From positions 1 to 12,865 of the forward strand of contig AQRW01000114.1 in assembly GCA_000402295.1 (NCBI GenBank): a DNA stretch of 12,865 nt, written 5' to 3'. Shown here piece by piece: positions 7,296-12,865 of this stretch (position 1 is its first letter; the number at the start of each line of letters is the position of its first letter). Below the pieces are notes generated by a model. That model was not told the DNA's origin and did not search any database. It was given only the letters and a program-made list of their open reading frames with translations. This stretch comes from Candidatus Aerophobus profundus SCGC AAA252-L23. Its GTDB lineage: Bacteria > Aerophobota > Aerophobia > Aerophobales > Aerophobaceae. Both the position numbers and the translations under genes were made by a program.

Positions 7296-7532
7296 AAAAG
7301 TATCCTCTTGCTCTCATCCAGGGCCGGGCACATAACTCTACCACGTTCCATTTTGGTGTGTCACAGCTTGCCAAGCGGCTTACAAGGCAGAAAGAATATA
7401 AATCATAGAAGCCCCCCTACCTTGAATACTCCTTGAGGCCACGGTGGCTAACCACTTCAGATTCCATCTGATTACCAGGGCAGACCCCCGATTTTCCTTA
7501 ACCATGTGAATCCCGTTTAATTACGATCTCCA
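7296..7532. other. Intergenic, no gene seen
   Basis: Only short frames. A TAATG overlap at 7531-7535 would start an 11-codon peptide (MEIVIKRDSHG) directly after the broken small ORF, perhaps the stub of a further decayed gene. No hairpin terminator was noticed. Confidence 0.3.
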
Positions 7533-7742
7533 TTACGCGTCGGCGATTACAAGTCCAACCATGGACTCAATGTCCTCGATGGTCATATTGTATTCCATTT
7601 CTATTCGAACATCAGTAGCTTCTCACCAATCAGATTTTGGACTTATACACTGTGAGTACAATGGAATACTACCATTTTCTCCTCGTCGCGCGTCCTCTGT
7701 TGCGATGACAGCAATTTCCGCACCTGTTGGTCTGCTATTCAT
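7533..7742 (-). pseudogene. Small ORF after the WHy gene, broken by an internal TGA
   Basis: 70 codons run from ATG 7742 to TAA 7533-7535, with a single internal TGA at 7623-7625 directly after a Trp codon (SDW, stop, EATDVRIEMEYNM). A TGG to TGA change in an original WW pair is the simplest explanation. The peptide reads MNSRPTGAEIAVIATEDARR, NGSIPLYSQCISPKSDW, then TIEDIESMVGLVIADA. It starts 8 bases after the TAG of the 7751-8701 gene, the same spacing as the chimeric ORF after the first WHy gene, and the two share their first 24 or so codons with many synonymous differences. That suggests the family was once under protein-level selection. I do not recognise it. Confidence 0.5.
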
Positions 7743-8388
7743 TAGCTAAGCTATTTTTGGCAGGGGAGAATTTTGGTCTCAAAAGTTCCGCAGGTTTTAC
7801 TTGGCCAGTTAGCCAGCTTTCCACCGAAAACTTTCACCATGGGTACATAATTGAAACACTGCTTGGTCTTCCCACCATTACTTATGTGAGATACCCACCA
7901 TTTTATTATATTCCTATTGTCTATCTTTGAAGTACAGGTGGTGGATCTCTCTTGCCCCGGCCAAAGACCCAAGGGTAAACCCATACTTCCTTTAGCCATC
8001 TGAATTCCGTTCATGACTAACCCGTAGTCTACATCAGTGACCCCTAAGAAACAAGGAAGGAAACCAAAATTGTTAATGGTTATGGTATGTTTGATCTTCG
8101 TCTGTTGAGAGGTAACCTTTCCCCACTTGGATCTCAAACGCTTACAGCCTATCTTGCAGACTCCAATATCCATATGTCCCAGATTGGTGCCGTTGAGACC
8201 TTTGAGCATATTTGTTTCCAACTCTGATTCCTCAAAATAAGGATAGAAGATGTCTACCTCATCAAGGGAGAGAATTACTTTTCCTTCAATCCGTACCGTG
8301 GTTTTCTCGCCGTTGTTGATATGGGAGACCCACCAGTCAATGATTTTCTCATTATCCAGGGTACTGGAGAAACGAACAGAGCTACCAC
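7743..8388. repeat. Duplicated segment, copy B
   Basis: Partner of 5467-6112, ungapped, offset 2276. It covers the 3' part of the two-domain WHy gene and the spacer to the small ORF. Outside it, 5' gene regions differ more, and the lipoprotein copy has an unrelated N-terminal half. Confidence 0.8.
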
Positions 8389-8701
8389 TAGCCTGAGGTA
8401 GGATTTCAAGGTCATCTCCCAGACCGCTAACTATCTCTATATCGTTAAGATATATATCACATTGAACCTTGAGTGGCAGGTGGTGCAAATGGGGATTTTG
8501 AACCATAATTTCCGTATTTACTGTGGTGGTACTTAGAGAAACCTGGCCCCAAGAACAACAGATACTCTCAGCCTGCAAACCACTAAATTCTACGGTGATT
8601 CTCTTGTCCTGGGTGGTAGTTTCTGAAGTGTGGCAAAAACCATATGAAGAAAGAATTAGCAACGATAAAGTTATTGCCACACTTGTTTTAATAATTCGCA
8701 T
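7751..8701 (-). CDS. Secreted protein with two WHy/LEA14 domains
   Basis: 316 residues. The N-terminus (MRIIKTSVAITLSLLILSSY) is a signal peptide; cleavage is probably near GFC-H or HTS, and the YGFC context is a poor lipobox, so I call it secreted rather than lipidated. Two WHy (LEA type 2) domains follow, about 41-172 and 176-313. The first has CCSWGQVSLSTT, CDIYLNDIEIVSGLG and IIDWWVSHINNGEKT; the second has SKWGKVTSQQTKI and IIKWWVSHISNGGKT. These are hallmark WHy positions: Trp-Gly opening, IY-N-D strand, and WWVSHI-NGE. AAGGAG lies 6 bases before the ATG. It is 158 bases downstream of the one-domain paralogue and very similar in DNA to the end of the next gene, so duplication is recent or gene conversion keeps them alike. 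Likely periplasmic or cell-surface stress protein by family; partner unknown. Confidence 0.83.
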   Translation of the reverse strand: MRIIKTSVAITLSLLILSSYGFCHTSETTTQDKRITVEFSGLQAESICCSWGQVSLSTTTVNTEIMVQNPHLHHLPLKVQCDIYLNDIEIVSGLGDDLEILPQASGSSVRFSSTLDNEKIIDWWVSHINNGEKTTVRIEGKVILSLDEVDIFYPYFEESELETNMLKGLNGTNLGHMDIGVCKIGCKRLRSKWGKVTSQQTKIKHTITINNFGFLPCFLGVTDVDYGLVMNGIQMAKGSMGLPLGLWPGQERSTTCTSKIDNRNIIKWWVSHISNGGKTKQCFNYVPMVKVFGGKLANWPSKTCGTFETKILPCQK

Positions 8702-8859
8702 TTCTGGCTCCTTTTAGACTTTTTATACTCCTATGCAACTCTACCTATACTTCTTATTATTGCACTTCTCTTTGATAGTCTGACAGTTGGATACCATAGT
8801 TCCTGTAACCCAGGTCTCATTGTATCTGGCATTTTCTTATGTAGGCAATGTAAGATATT

Positions 8860-9366
8860 CTATTTCACAGCCTGTAGACTCTGGAGCATGTCCGTTTGGA
8901 ATGATGAGTCTTCTGAAAAAGGGAAGTCAAGGTCCATGTCCTTTAAGGCAATAGTGATTTTTCCCTCAATTCGCACTTCTGTCTGTTCACCATTGTTTAT
9001 GTGAGACACCCACCACTTGATGATGTTTTGGTTATCAATGGTTACGGAAAAATGAACTGAGCTCCCACTTTCATACGGGATAATGCAAAGGTCTTCGCCC
9101 AAACCACTAATAACGTTAACCTCATTAAGGTAGATGTCACAGTCAACTTTGAGCGGAACCCTGGATAAATCAGGCTCATTGGTTATGACCTCGATGTTGA
9201 TGCTGGTGGTTTCCAAGGAAACCTCACCCCAGGAACTGGAGGTATCTTCAATCTTCACATCCTTTGCGTTGAATGCCAGGGTCGGCTTCATGGAATCGCA
9301 TACCCCGATGAAACCGGCAATCAGTAACGGTATTACTGCCATCACACTGAGATTTGACACCTTCAT
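8860..9366 (-). CDS. Secreted protein with one WHy/LEA14 domain
   Basis: 168 residues. The signal peptide (MKVSNLSVMAVIPLLIAGF) ends near IGVC, not a standard lipobox (Val before Cys), so lipidation is doubtful. A single WHy domain covers about 35-165: SSSWGEVSLETTSIN, VPLKVDCDIYLNEVNVISG, IIKWWVSHINNGEQTEVRI. GGGAG lies 5 bases before the ATG. It is the first of three minus-strand WHy genes and the most diverged, lacking the second domain. One-domain WHy proteins are known as small stress or desiccation proteins in bacteria and archaea; function here is by family only. A weak promoter is proposed upstream. Confidence 0.82.
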   Translation of the reverse strand: MKVSNLSVMAVIPLLIAGFIGVCDSMKPTLAFNAKDVKIEDTSSSWGEVSLETTSINIEVITNEPDLSRVPLKVDCDIYLNEVNVISGLGEDLCIIPYESGSSVHFSVTIDNQNIIKWWVSHINNGEQTEVRIEGKITIALKDMDLDFPFSEDSSFQTDMLQSLQAVK

Positions 9367-9384
9367 TTTGTCTCCCTTCGGTTT

Positions 9385-9412
9385 ATATTAACCAATAGTC
9401 TTATCCACTCAA
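9385..9412 (-). promoter_or_regulatory. Possible promoter for the WHy gene array
   Basis: On the minus strand TTGAGT (9407-9412) and TAATAT (9385-9390) are separated by 16 bases, each matching four of six consensus positions. The start codon lies 19 bases beyond the -10 box, which leaves a very short leader. Weak. Confidence 0.3.
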
Positions 9413-9989
9413 AGACCATTTAATGCTAACAAAAGAAAACCAAAAGTCAAACAACCGAATTGATTGATTTTAATAATGTTGGGGGAGCTTGAGGAAAAAC
9501 CAACGCTCAGTGGTATTTTAAGCTACCAGTCACAGCGACACCTTATGGAAAATTACCTTACACGAGATACGGTTCAAGCTGGTTCGGTCAGGTAACAATG
9601 CTGAAGGCATGTAACGTCAGAAATAGAAAAATACTGTATTGGCGATTTTCAGTCCAAGAATCAGATCGTTCATTCTCTGGTAGGGCAAAGTGCAGATTGA
9701 AGACTACGGTCATTTTCCTTCCCAGACCGGGCAGATTGGAATGCCGTTGCGTGCAATAAAACAGGGGCTATTTAAGAGAGGCAAGGATGGTTTTGCAGAC
9801 AACTCCTCACGGGTTGCCTGCAGCAAAATAGCGAGGTCAATGCAACACTCCAGTTTTGTGACCATATTGTGACTATGAGGTGCACAAAACTGTGGTAATC
9901 AATAGAAATAATGAGATGAATAGAATCTTGGTATCTGGCTGTGTGAGGTGATCTTGGCGGTTAGTGGTGATTCTACGATTAGGCTGGAA
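9413..9989. other. Long gene-poor stretch
   Basis: No convincing gene. Two short frames were seen: plus strand 9476-9595 (39 residues, MLGELEEKPTLSG) and minus strand 9710-9865 (51 residues, containing CIDLAILLQATREELSAKP). Neither has a ribosome site or a recognised family; the second reads coding-like and may be a gene fragment. The stretch ends at a broken tRNA, so it may be remnant of an integrated element or of its excision. Confidence 0.35.
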
Positions 9990-10032
9990 ACGCATTATGA
10001 GTCCGTTGCTCTACCAACTGAGCTATGGGCCC
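9990..10032 (-). pseudogene. 5' half of a tRNA-Met (CAT) gene
   Basis: Reading the minus strand from 10032: acceptor strand GGGCCCA, D-arm GCTCAGTTGGTAGAGC, anticodon stem ACGGA and loop CTCATAA with anticodon CAT. The opposing stem strand is TGCGT instead of TCCGT, and beyond it there is no variable loop, no GGTTC T-loop and no strand to pair with the acceptor. The gene is cut within or just after the anticodon stem, where many site-specific integrases recombine. It cannot give a working tRNA. Confidence 0.75.
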
Positions 10033-10041
10033 TGAAACTGA

Positions 10042-10485
10042 TCAAATATGGCTTTTTGAGCTCCTTTTTAATCTCGTCAGGAGCTCTAGGAGCAAGCTGT
10101 TTACGGGGATTTCTCTTTTCTCCCCGCTCTTGCTGTGTATAATATATATCAATCTTTGATTGATGTCAACATCTTCCCATTTCAAATTCAGGATTTCACC
10201 CCGTCGCATTCCTGTATTCAAAGCCGTAGTTACGATGGGGTTCAGATGATCGGCGCATTCTCGCAGTAGTCTATCTATCTCCTCTGATTCCAGATATCTG
10301 ACCCGCCGGTTGTTCTCTTGGTAGAGTTTAACCTTTCTTACCGGATTTTGCTCTACTTTTCCCCATTCAATAGCCTTATTGAAGATAGTCTTAAGACAGG
10401 CCAGTTCTCTATTCACCGTGGCGGGTGCAACTGTCTTGATTCTTTATCTCTACGATTCTTAACCTGGGAGACTATCTCTTTGTAA
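10042..10485 (-). pseudogene. Truncated tyrosine recombinase (integrase) fragment
   Basis: The open frame from GTG 10416 to TGA 10042-10044 encodes the end of the core-binding domain (TVNRELACLKTIFNKAIEWG) and the start of the catalytic domain. The first catalytic arginine is in NTGMRRGEILNLKWEDVD (R71), and a candidate catalytic-strand lysine is in HSKSGEKREIPVN. The protein stops at RLKRSSKSHI, before the HxxR, H/W and Tyr nucleophile, so it is inactive. Upstream the frame continues to about 10440, and a further piece (YKEIVSQVKNRRDKES) lies in another frame up to about 10485, showing a 5' frameshift as well. The 3' break lies 10 bases from the tRNA half. It fits a decayed genomic island integrase; DNA-binding arm and C-terminus are missing. 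Confidence 0.8.
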
Positions 10486-10494
10486 TCAGAGCAC

Positions 10495-10965
10495 TCAGAA
10501 ACTCCATGCTTGCTCTCTAAAAAATGGGACCAGTGCTACACATTTGACTCCAAAATGCCGACAGACATCTGGAATTTTGGGTTTTTTGCTACTTGCACCC
10601 ATCTTTTCCATCGTGACCACTCTGCATTGTTCGCATTTGGCCAGAGCAATAACGAAAGGATCGGCGTCATCTATCATTTTGTTTATATCAACAAGGCCAG
10701 GGAACTGTTCCTGAATGTCTGTAACAAGTTGTTGCTGTCGCTGATCCGGGTCTCTAAACATGATGTTATGCTCTCTAGCCCACCCCAAGAGACCATCGTC
10801 CTTTTGCTCGAGTTCACGAAGCACCTGGTAGGGCGAAATGAGGTGACCCGATGAAATGAGAGATGCAATGTTGTCCCACAATGTTGAGAAAACGTCATTT
10901 GGATAGCTATCCCTCAGATCTATAAATGCACTTGTATCAAAGCAGTAGTCAGACTGGGAATTCAT
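10495..10965 (-). CDS. PIN-domain toxin, DUF4411 type
   Basis: 156 residues. The N-terminus CFDTSAFIDL carries the first PIN aspartate (D10). An acidic residue in LRELEQ (E51 or E53) and DDADPFVIALAK (D100, D102) provide the rest of the metal site, and the end VVTMEKMGASSKKPKIPDVC is typical of the DUF4411 family. Such proteins are predicted ribonuclease toxins. The gene follows the ImmA/XRE gene with a 23-base gap on the same strand, the usual arrangement of this toxin-antitoxin pair. A strong ribosome-site-like AGAGGAGAA overlaps the end of the partner gene but lies about 18 bases before the ATG, unusually far, and no alternative in-frame start brings it closer. All key acids are present, so it appears intact. 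Confidence 0.85.
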   Translation of the reverse strand: MNSQSDYCFDTSAFIDLRDSYPNDVFSTLWDNIASLISSGHLISPYQVLRELEQKDDGLLGWAREHNIMFRDPDQRQQQLVTDIQEQFPGLVDINKMIDDADPFVIALAKCEQCRVVTMEKMGASSKKPKIPDVCRHFGVKCVALVPFFREQAWSF

Positions 10966-10988
10966 AGAATACTCGACGCGTTCTCCTC

Positions 10989-12212
10989 TTAGGTCTTAGT
11001 TGCCATCGCTCGTTCTACTTTCGGCAAGTGCTTTACCCGTACTTGGAGATATTCAGCAACATCGCTCAAATTGATTCGGTTCGTTCTGTACGCATCAAGA
11101 ACCAACGAGACAAATGGCACACCATTTTCCCGGATACATCTTCGAAACTGAGGCATTCCGTAGGTCTTGTCTCCGAGACTGGCTTTCTCTTTCCTTAATT
11201 CCTTTGCCGCTTCCTCACGCCGCTCTCTGTTTCTTTTCCACTCTCTGCACTTTCCCATATAGAAATTCCGTGTCGTCCGTCCAAAGACCAATAATCGTCT
11301 CAATACTGTTTCTCGACTAACTTTAAAATCATCAGCCAACTCTTGCAGTATGTTGTCCGGCCACTCAACAACGAAAGGAGGAACTTCTCTGACTAGGCGG
11401 TGATACAAAAGATCGCTCTTTGGTACCAGTACCGCTCCTGCAAAGTGATTACAGAATATCTCTATTTGGTTCGTTCCCTGAGGAGCATACTCTCGCTCTT
11501 CCATGTCACATATCCCACTCGTCTTCAAGAGAATGTGAGCGTACTCATGAAAAAGAGAGAAAATCCTTGCTCTGACAGAATCTCTTCTGTTCAGTATAAT
11601 TGCTGGTAAATCAGCGTCTGTTAATGAAAAACCTCTGGTTTCCTTTACGGGGAGCTCGAATTCGAACACTAGTATGCCCAGGTTTTCCAACACTCTCTTC
11701 CATCCATTGAGCGCATCGTATGGGCTCCTCCAATGTGACAACTGCACAGTAATTTCTACTCCTAATTCTGTTCTCACCTTGGTTGCGATCTCCTCGGGAT
11801 GCTGATCTAAACTAACACTGCCAATTTGTGGGCTGAGCTCTCGACCGACCAGACTGGTCAGTTCCTTGAACAGTTCTTGGATCCGACGAGCCCTGCGCAC
11901 AGCGAATCGGGTTTCTGTTGACAAAGGTAACCTCTGGTCCAACGGCAAGGTGCGGAAATCTCGTGGCAGAGGTGGTTCTTGGGGAGGTTTTCGTAGAAAG
12001 AATACCGCAAATGGGCGCTTATAAACTCGAGCAAGTCTTTCACCTTGAGCAACAGTAGGTTTTTCCTGGCCGGATTCCCACCTGAGTATTCTTTCTGGCC
12101 CGACGTGAACATACTTGGCAGCTTGACTAATAGTCCTACCTGCGCTCTCTCTCGCCCAGATTAGTAATTCTGGTTCCGCTAAAAGCTCCGGGGATTTCCT
12201 AACCATACGCAT
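10989..12212 (-). CDS. XRE-family regulator with ImmA/IrrE metallopeptidase domain (antitoxin)
   Basis: 407 residues. An N-terminal helix-turn-helix (about 27-55: TISQAAKYVHVGPERILRWE) precedes a zinc peptidase domain of the ImmA/IrrE (DUF955) type: FSLFHEYAHILL with HExxH at 222-226 and a third ligand probably E251 in EIFCNHFAGAVLVP. The C-terminal part (about 290-407) is helical and basic. Fusions like this (COG2856 group) pair with DUF4411 PIN proteins and are thought to repress the operon and neutralise the toxin; the peptidase may tie release to stress. Upstream is a good promoter and a leader of about 58 bases; the ribosome site is weak. First gene of the two-gene operon. Family and pairing sure, mechanism inferred. 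Confidence 0.9.
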   Translation of the reverse strand: MRMVRKSPELLAEPELLIWARESAGRTISQAAKYVHVGPERILRWESGQEKPTVAQGERLARVYKRPFAVFFLRKPPQEPPLPRDFRTLPLDQRLPLSTETRFAVRRARRIQELFKELTSLVGRELSPQIGSVSLDQHPEEIATKVRTELGVEITVQLSHWRSPYDALNGWKRVLENLGILVFEFELPVKETRGFSLTDADLPAIILNRRDSVRARIFSLFHEYAHILLKTSGICDMEEREYAPQGTNQIEIFCNHFAGAVLVPKSDLLYHRLVREVPPFVVEWPDNILQELADDFKVSRETVLRRLLVFGRTTRNFYMGKCREWKRNRERREEAAKELRKEKASLGDKTYGMPQFRRCIRENGVPFVSLVLDAYRTNRINLSDVAEYLQVRVKHLPKVERAMATKT

Positions 12213-12276
12213 TTCTCGTCTGAATTTGATGTTAGATCACATTGACCTAAATGGATATCGGACTTTCTTAACAATA

Positions 12277-12305
12277 AACATACTCCATCAGTCTTTTTCT
12301 GTCAA
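12277..12305 (-). promoter_or_regulatory. Sigma70-like promoter of the toxin-antitoxin operon
   Basis: Minus strand: TTGACA (12300-12305), exact consensus, 17-base spacer, then TATGTT (12277-12282). Transcription would start near 12270, giving a leader of about 58 bases before the ATG at 12212. The regulator's own operator is expected nearby, but I see no clear palindrome. Confidence 0.6.
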
Positions 12306-12464
12306 CGTATCCACATATTACGTAGGGAAGAAGTCTGCCAAGCCTGTATATAAACTTATTGGGTGGTTGGATCGGATGTGTGTGTGAATATGATATTCTC
12401 TGCATATGTAGCTCGGCACTTTTAGCAAAGCTCGTATTAAGGCATTGTCCAAAGCACTTCCAAC

Positions 12465-12665
12465 TTAGAACTTTGTAAAATAAACGAAAAACATGATAAA
12501 GTAAAGTACGAAAGGCAATAACAAAAACACCATTTTTGGGGAGAAACTCCATTTAACTACTGGGGAAATTACCCCCAGTGCAACCACCAATACACTGATA
12601 GCTAAGAAGGTAGTGATTCCTGACCTTTGGCTCTTAATTCTCTTCTGATAGACCTCCCAAGCCAT
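12465..12665 (-). CDS. Small two-helix membrane protein, unknown
   Basis: 66 residues from ATG 12665; a TTG directly before it is an alternative start. A basic N-terminus (MAWEVYQKRIKSQR) is followed by two hydrophobic segments, about 17-37 (TTFLAISVLVVALGVIS) and 44-63 (MVFLLLPFVLYFIMFFVYF), separated by a short polar turn. The basic N-terminus suggests it faces the cytoplasm. The ribosome site is poor (GAAAG). It lies upstream of the toxin-antitoxin promoter on the same strand. A biased hydrophobic composition can arise by chance in AT-rich DNA, so coding status is moderate; no family recognised. Confidence 0.4.
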   Translation of the reverse strand: MAWEVYQKRIKSQRSGITTFLAISVLVVALGVISPVVKWSFSPKMVFLLLPFVLYFIMFFVYFTKF

Positions 12666-12686
12666 CAATTTTTCTTTCGTAGAACT

Positions 12687-12719
12687 AGGAGACCGGTGAA
12701 AAACCCCCTACGGTCTCTT
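12687..12719. repeat. Inverted repeat at the divergent junction
   Basis: GAGACCG (12689-12695) pairs with CGGTCTC (12711-12717), extendable by a G-T and an A-T pair, with a 15-base loop. It lies between divergent genes and has no T-run, so it is not a convincing terminator. It may be an operator or the edge of a mobile element. A second, longer-looped pair (CTCTTGA at 12715-12721, TCAAGAG at 12746-12752) follows. Confidence 0.45.
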
Positions 12720-12761
12720 GATATTTGTGTCAACTTTGTTTTTTCTCAAGAGCTTCTCAAT

Positions 12762-12790
12762 TAGACATAAATCCTTATCTGTGGTATAAT
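12762..12790 (+). promoter_or_regulatory. Strong sigma70-like promoter for the right-edge gene
   Basis: TAGACA (12762-12767), 17-base spacer and a perfect TATAAT (12785-12790) on the plus strand. The expected start near 12797 gives a leader of about 40 bases before ATG 12838. Confidence 0.65.
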
Positions 12791-12837
12791 AGAGTCATTC
12801 TCATAAGAAGAAAAATACCACCATCTAAGGATAAAAA

Positions 12838-12865
12838 ATGTTAGGTAAAGAAGAAAAACAAACCT
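12838..12865 (+). CDS. 5' end of a gene leaving the window, possibly a transposase
   Basis: ATG 12838 follows AAGGA (12827-12831) by 6 bases and a promoter by about 40. Only nine codons are visible (MLGKEEKQT). Some insertion-sequence transposases begin with MLGK-like sequence and the nearby inverted repeat would suit an element end, but nine residues cannot settle it. Confidence 0.5.

Noticed and set aside
7533..7742. TGA recoded as Trp or selenocysteine
   Set aside because: Other genes here are read with ordinary stops, no selenocysteine hairpin is evident, and the neighbourhood is full of decayed genes, so a nonsense mutation is simpler.
9690..9872. 60-codon plus-strand frame
   Set aside because: No ribosome site or motif; it opposes a somewhat more coding-like frame on the minus strand.
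10510..10854. 114-codon plus-strand frame
   Set aside because: Antisense to the PIN toxin, whose catalytic acids and family signature are clear.
12268..12552. 94-codon minus-strand frame
   Set aside because: It overlaps the more plausible small membrane protein in another frame and runs across the toxin-antitoxin promoter; composition is not protein-like.
12687..12719. Intrinsic terminator
   Set aside because: The hairpin lacks a T-run and lies between divergent transcription units, where no terminator is needed.

Overview
The window looks like an accessory region of a bacterial chromosome from an uncultured or poorly sampled lineage. Bacterial signs are Shine-Dalgarno starts, sigma70-like promoters, a lipobox lipoprotein and half of a bacterial-type tRNA-Met. 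No gene pins the phylum. Almost all genes lie on the minus strand. Intergenic sequence is unusually full of broken genes, insertion-sequence ends and recombination scars.

Layout, left to right. (1) 1-1692: a Ser/Thr protein kinase with a long unrecognised C-terminal domain, running off the left edge and lacking an ATG/GTG/TTG start. (2) 1833-2230: a decayed end of an insertion sequence and other gene debris. (3) 2392-4706: a compact minus-strand module made of a PD-(D/E)xK-like nuclease with a RAMA domain, a broken middle ORF whose stop overlaps the next start, and a standalone TIR protein. This is the best candidate for an anti-phage system in the window. (4) 4707-5466: a second copy of the same insertion-sequence end, in the same orientation, so the TIR/RAMA module sits between two direct-repeat scars. 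(5) 5475-9366: three secreted or lipid-anchored proteins built from LEA14/WHy (LEA type 2) domains. Two are joined by a recent, ungapped duplication that also carried a small downstream ORF, now broken in one copy and fused to insertion-sequence sequence in the other. (6) 9367-10485: a long gene-poor stretch, the 5' half of a tRNA-Met and a truncated tyrosine integrase, which together look like the scar of an integrated element. (7) 10495-12212: a PIN-domain (DUF4411-type) toxin and an XRE/ImmA-IrrE metallopeptidase antitoxin behind a good promoter. (8) 12465-12865: a small membrane protein, an inverted repeat, a strong plus-strand promoter and the first nine codons of a gene leaving the right edge.

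Reading: kinase, TIR, RAMA-nuclease, PIN toxin and ImmA peptidase are all families common in defence islands, and insertion-sequence and integrase scars between them fit repeated turnover. The WHy array looks like a separate envelope or stress function. Cooperation of kinase and TIR module is inference from proximity only; an insertion-sequence scar lies between them.
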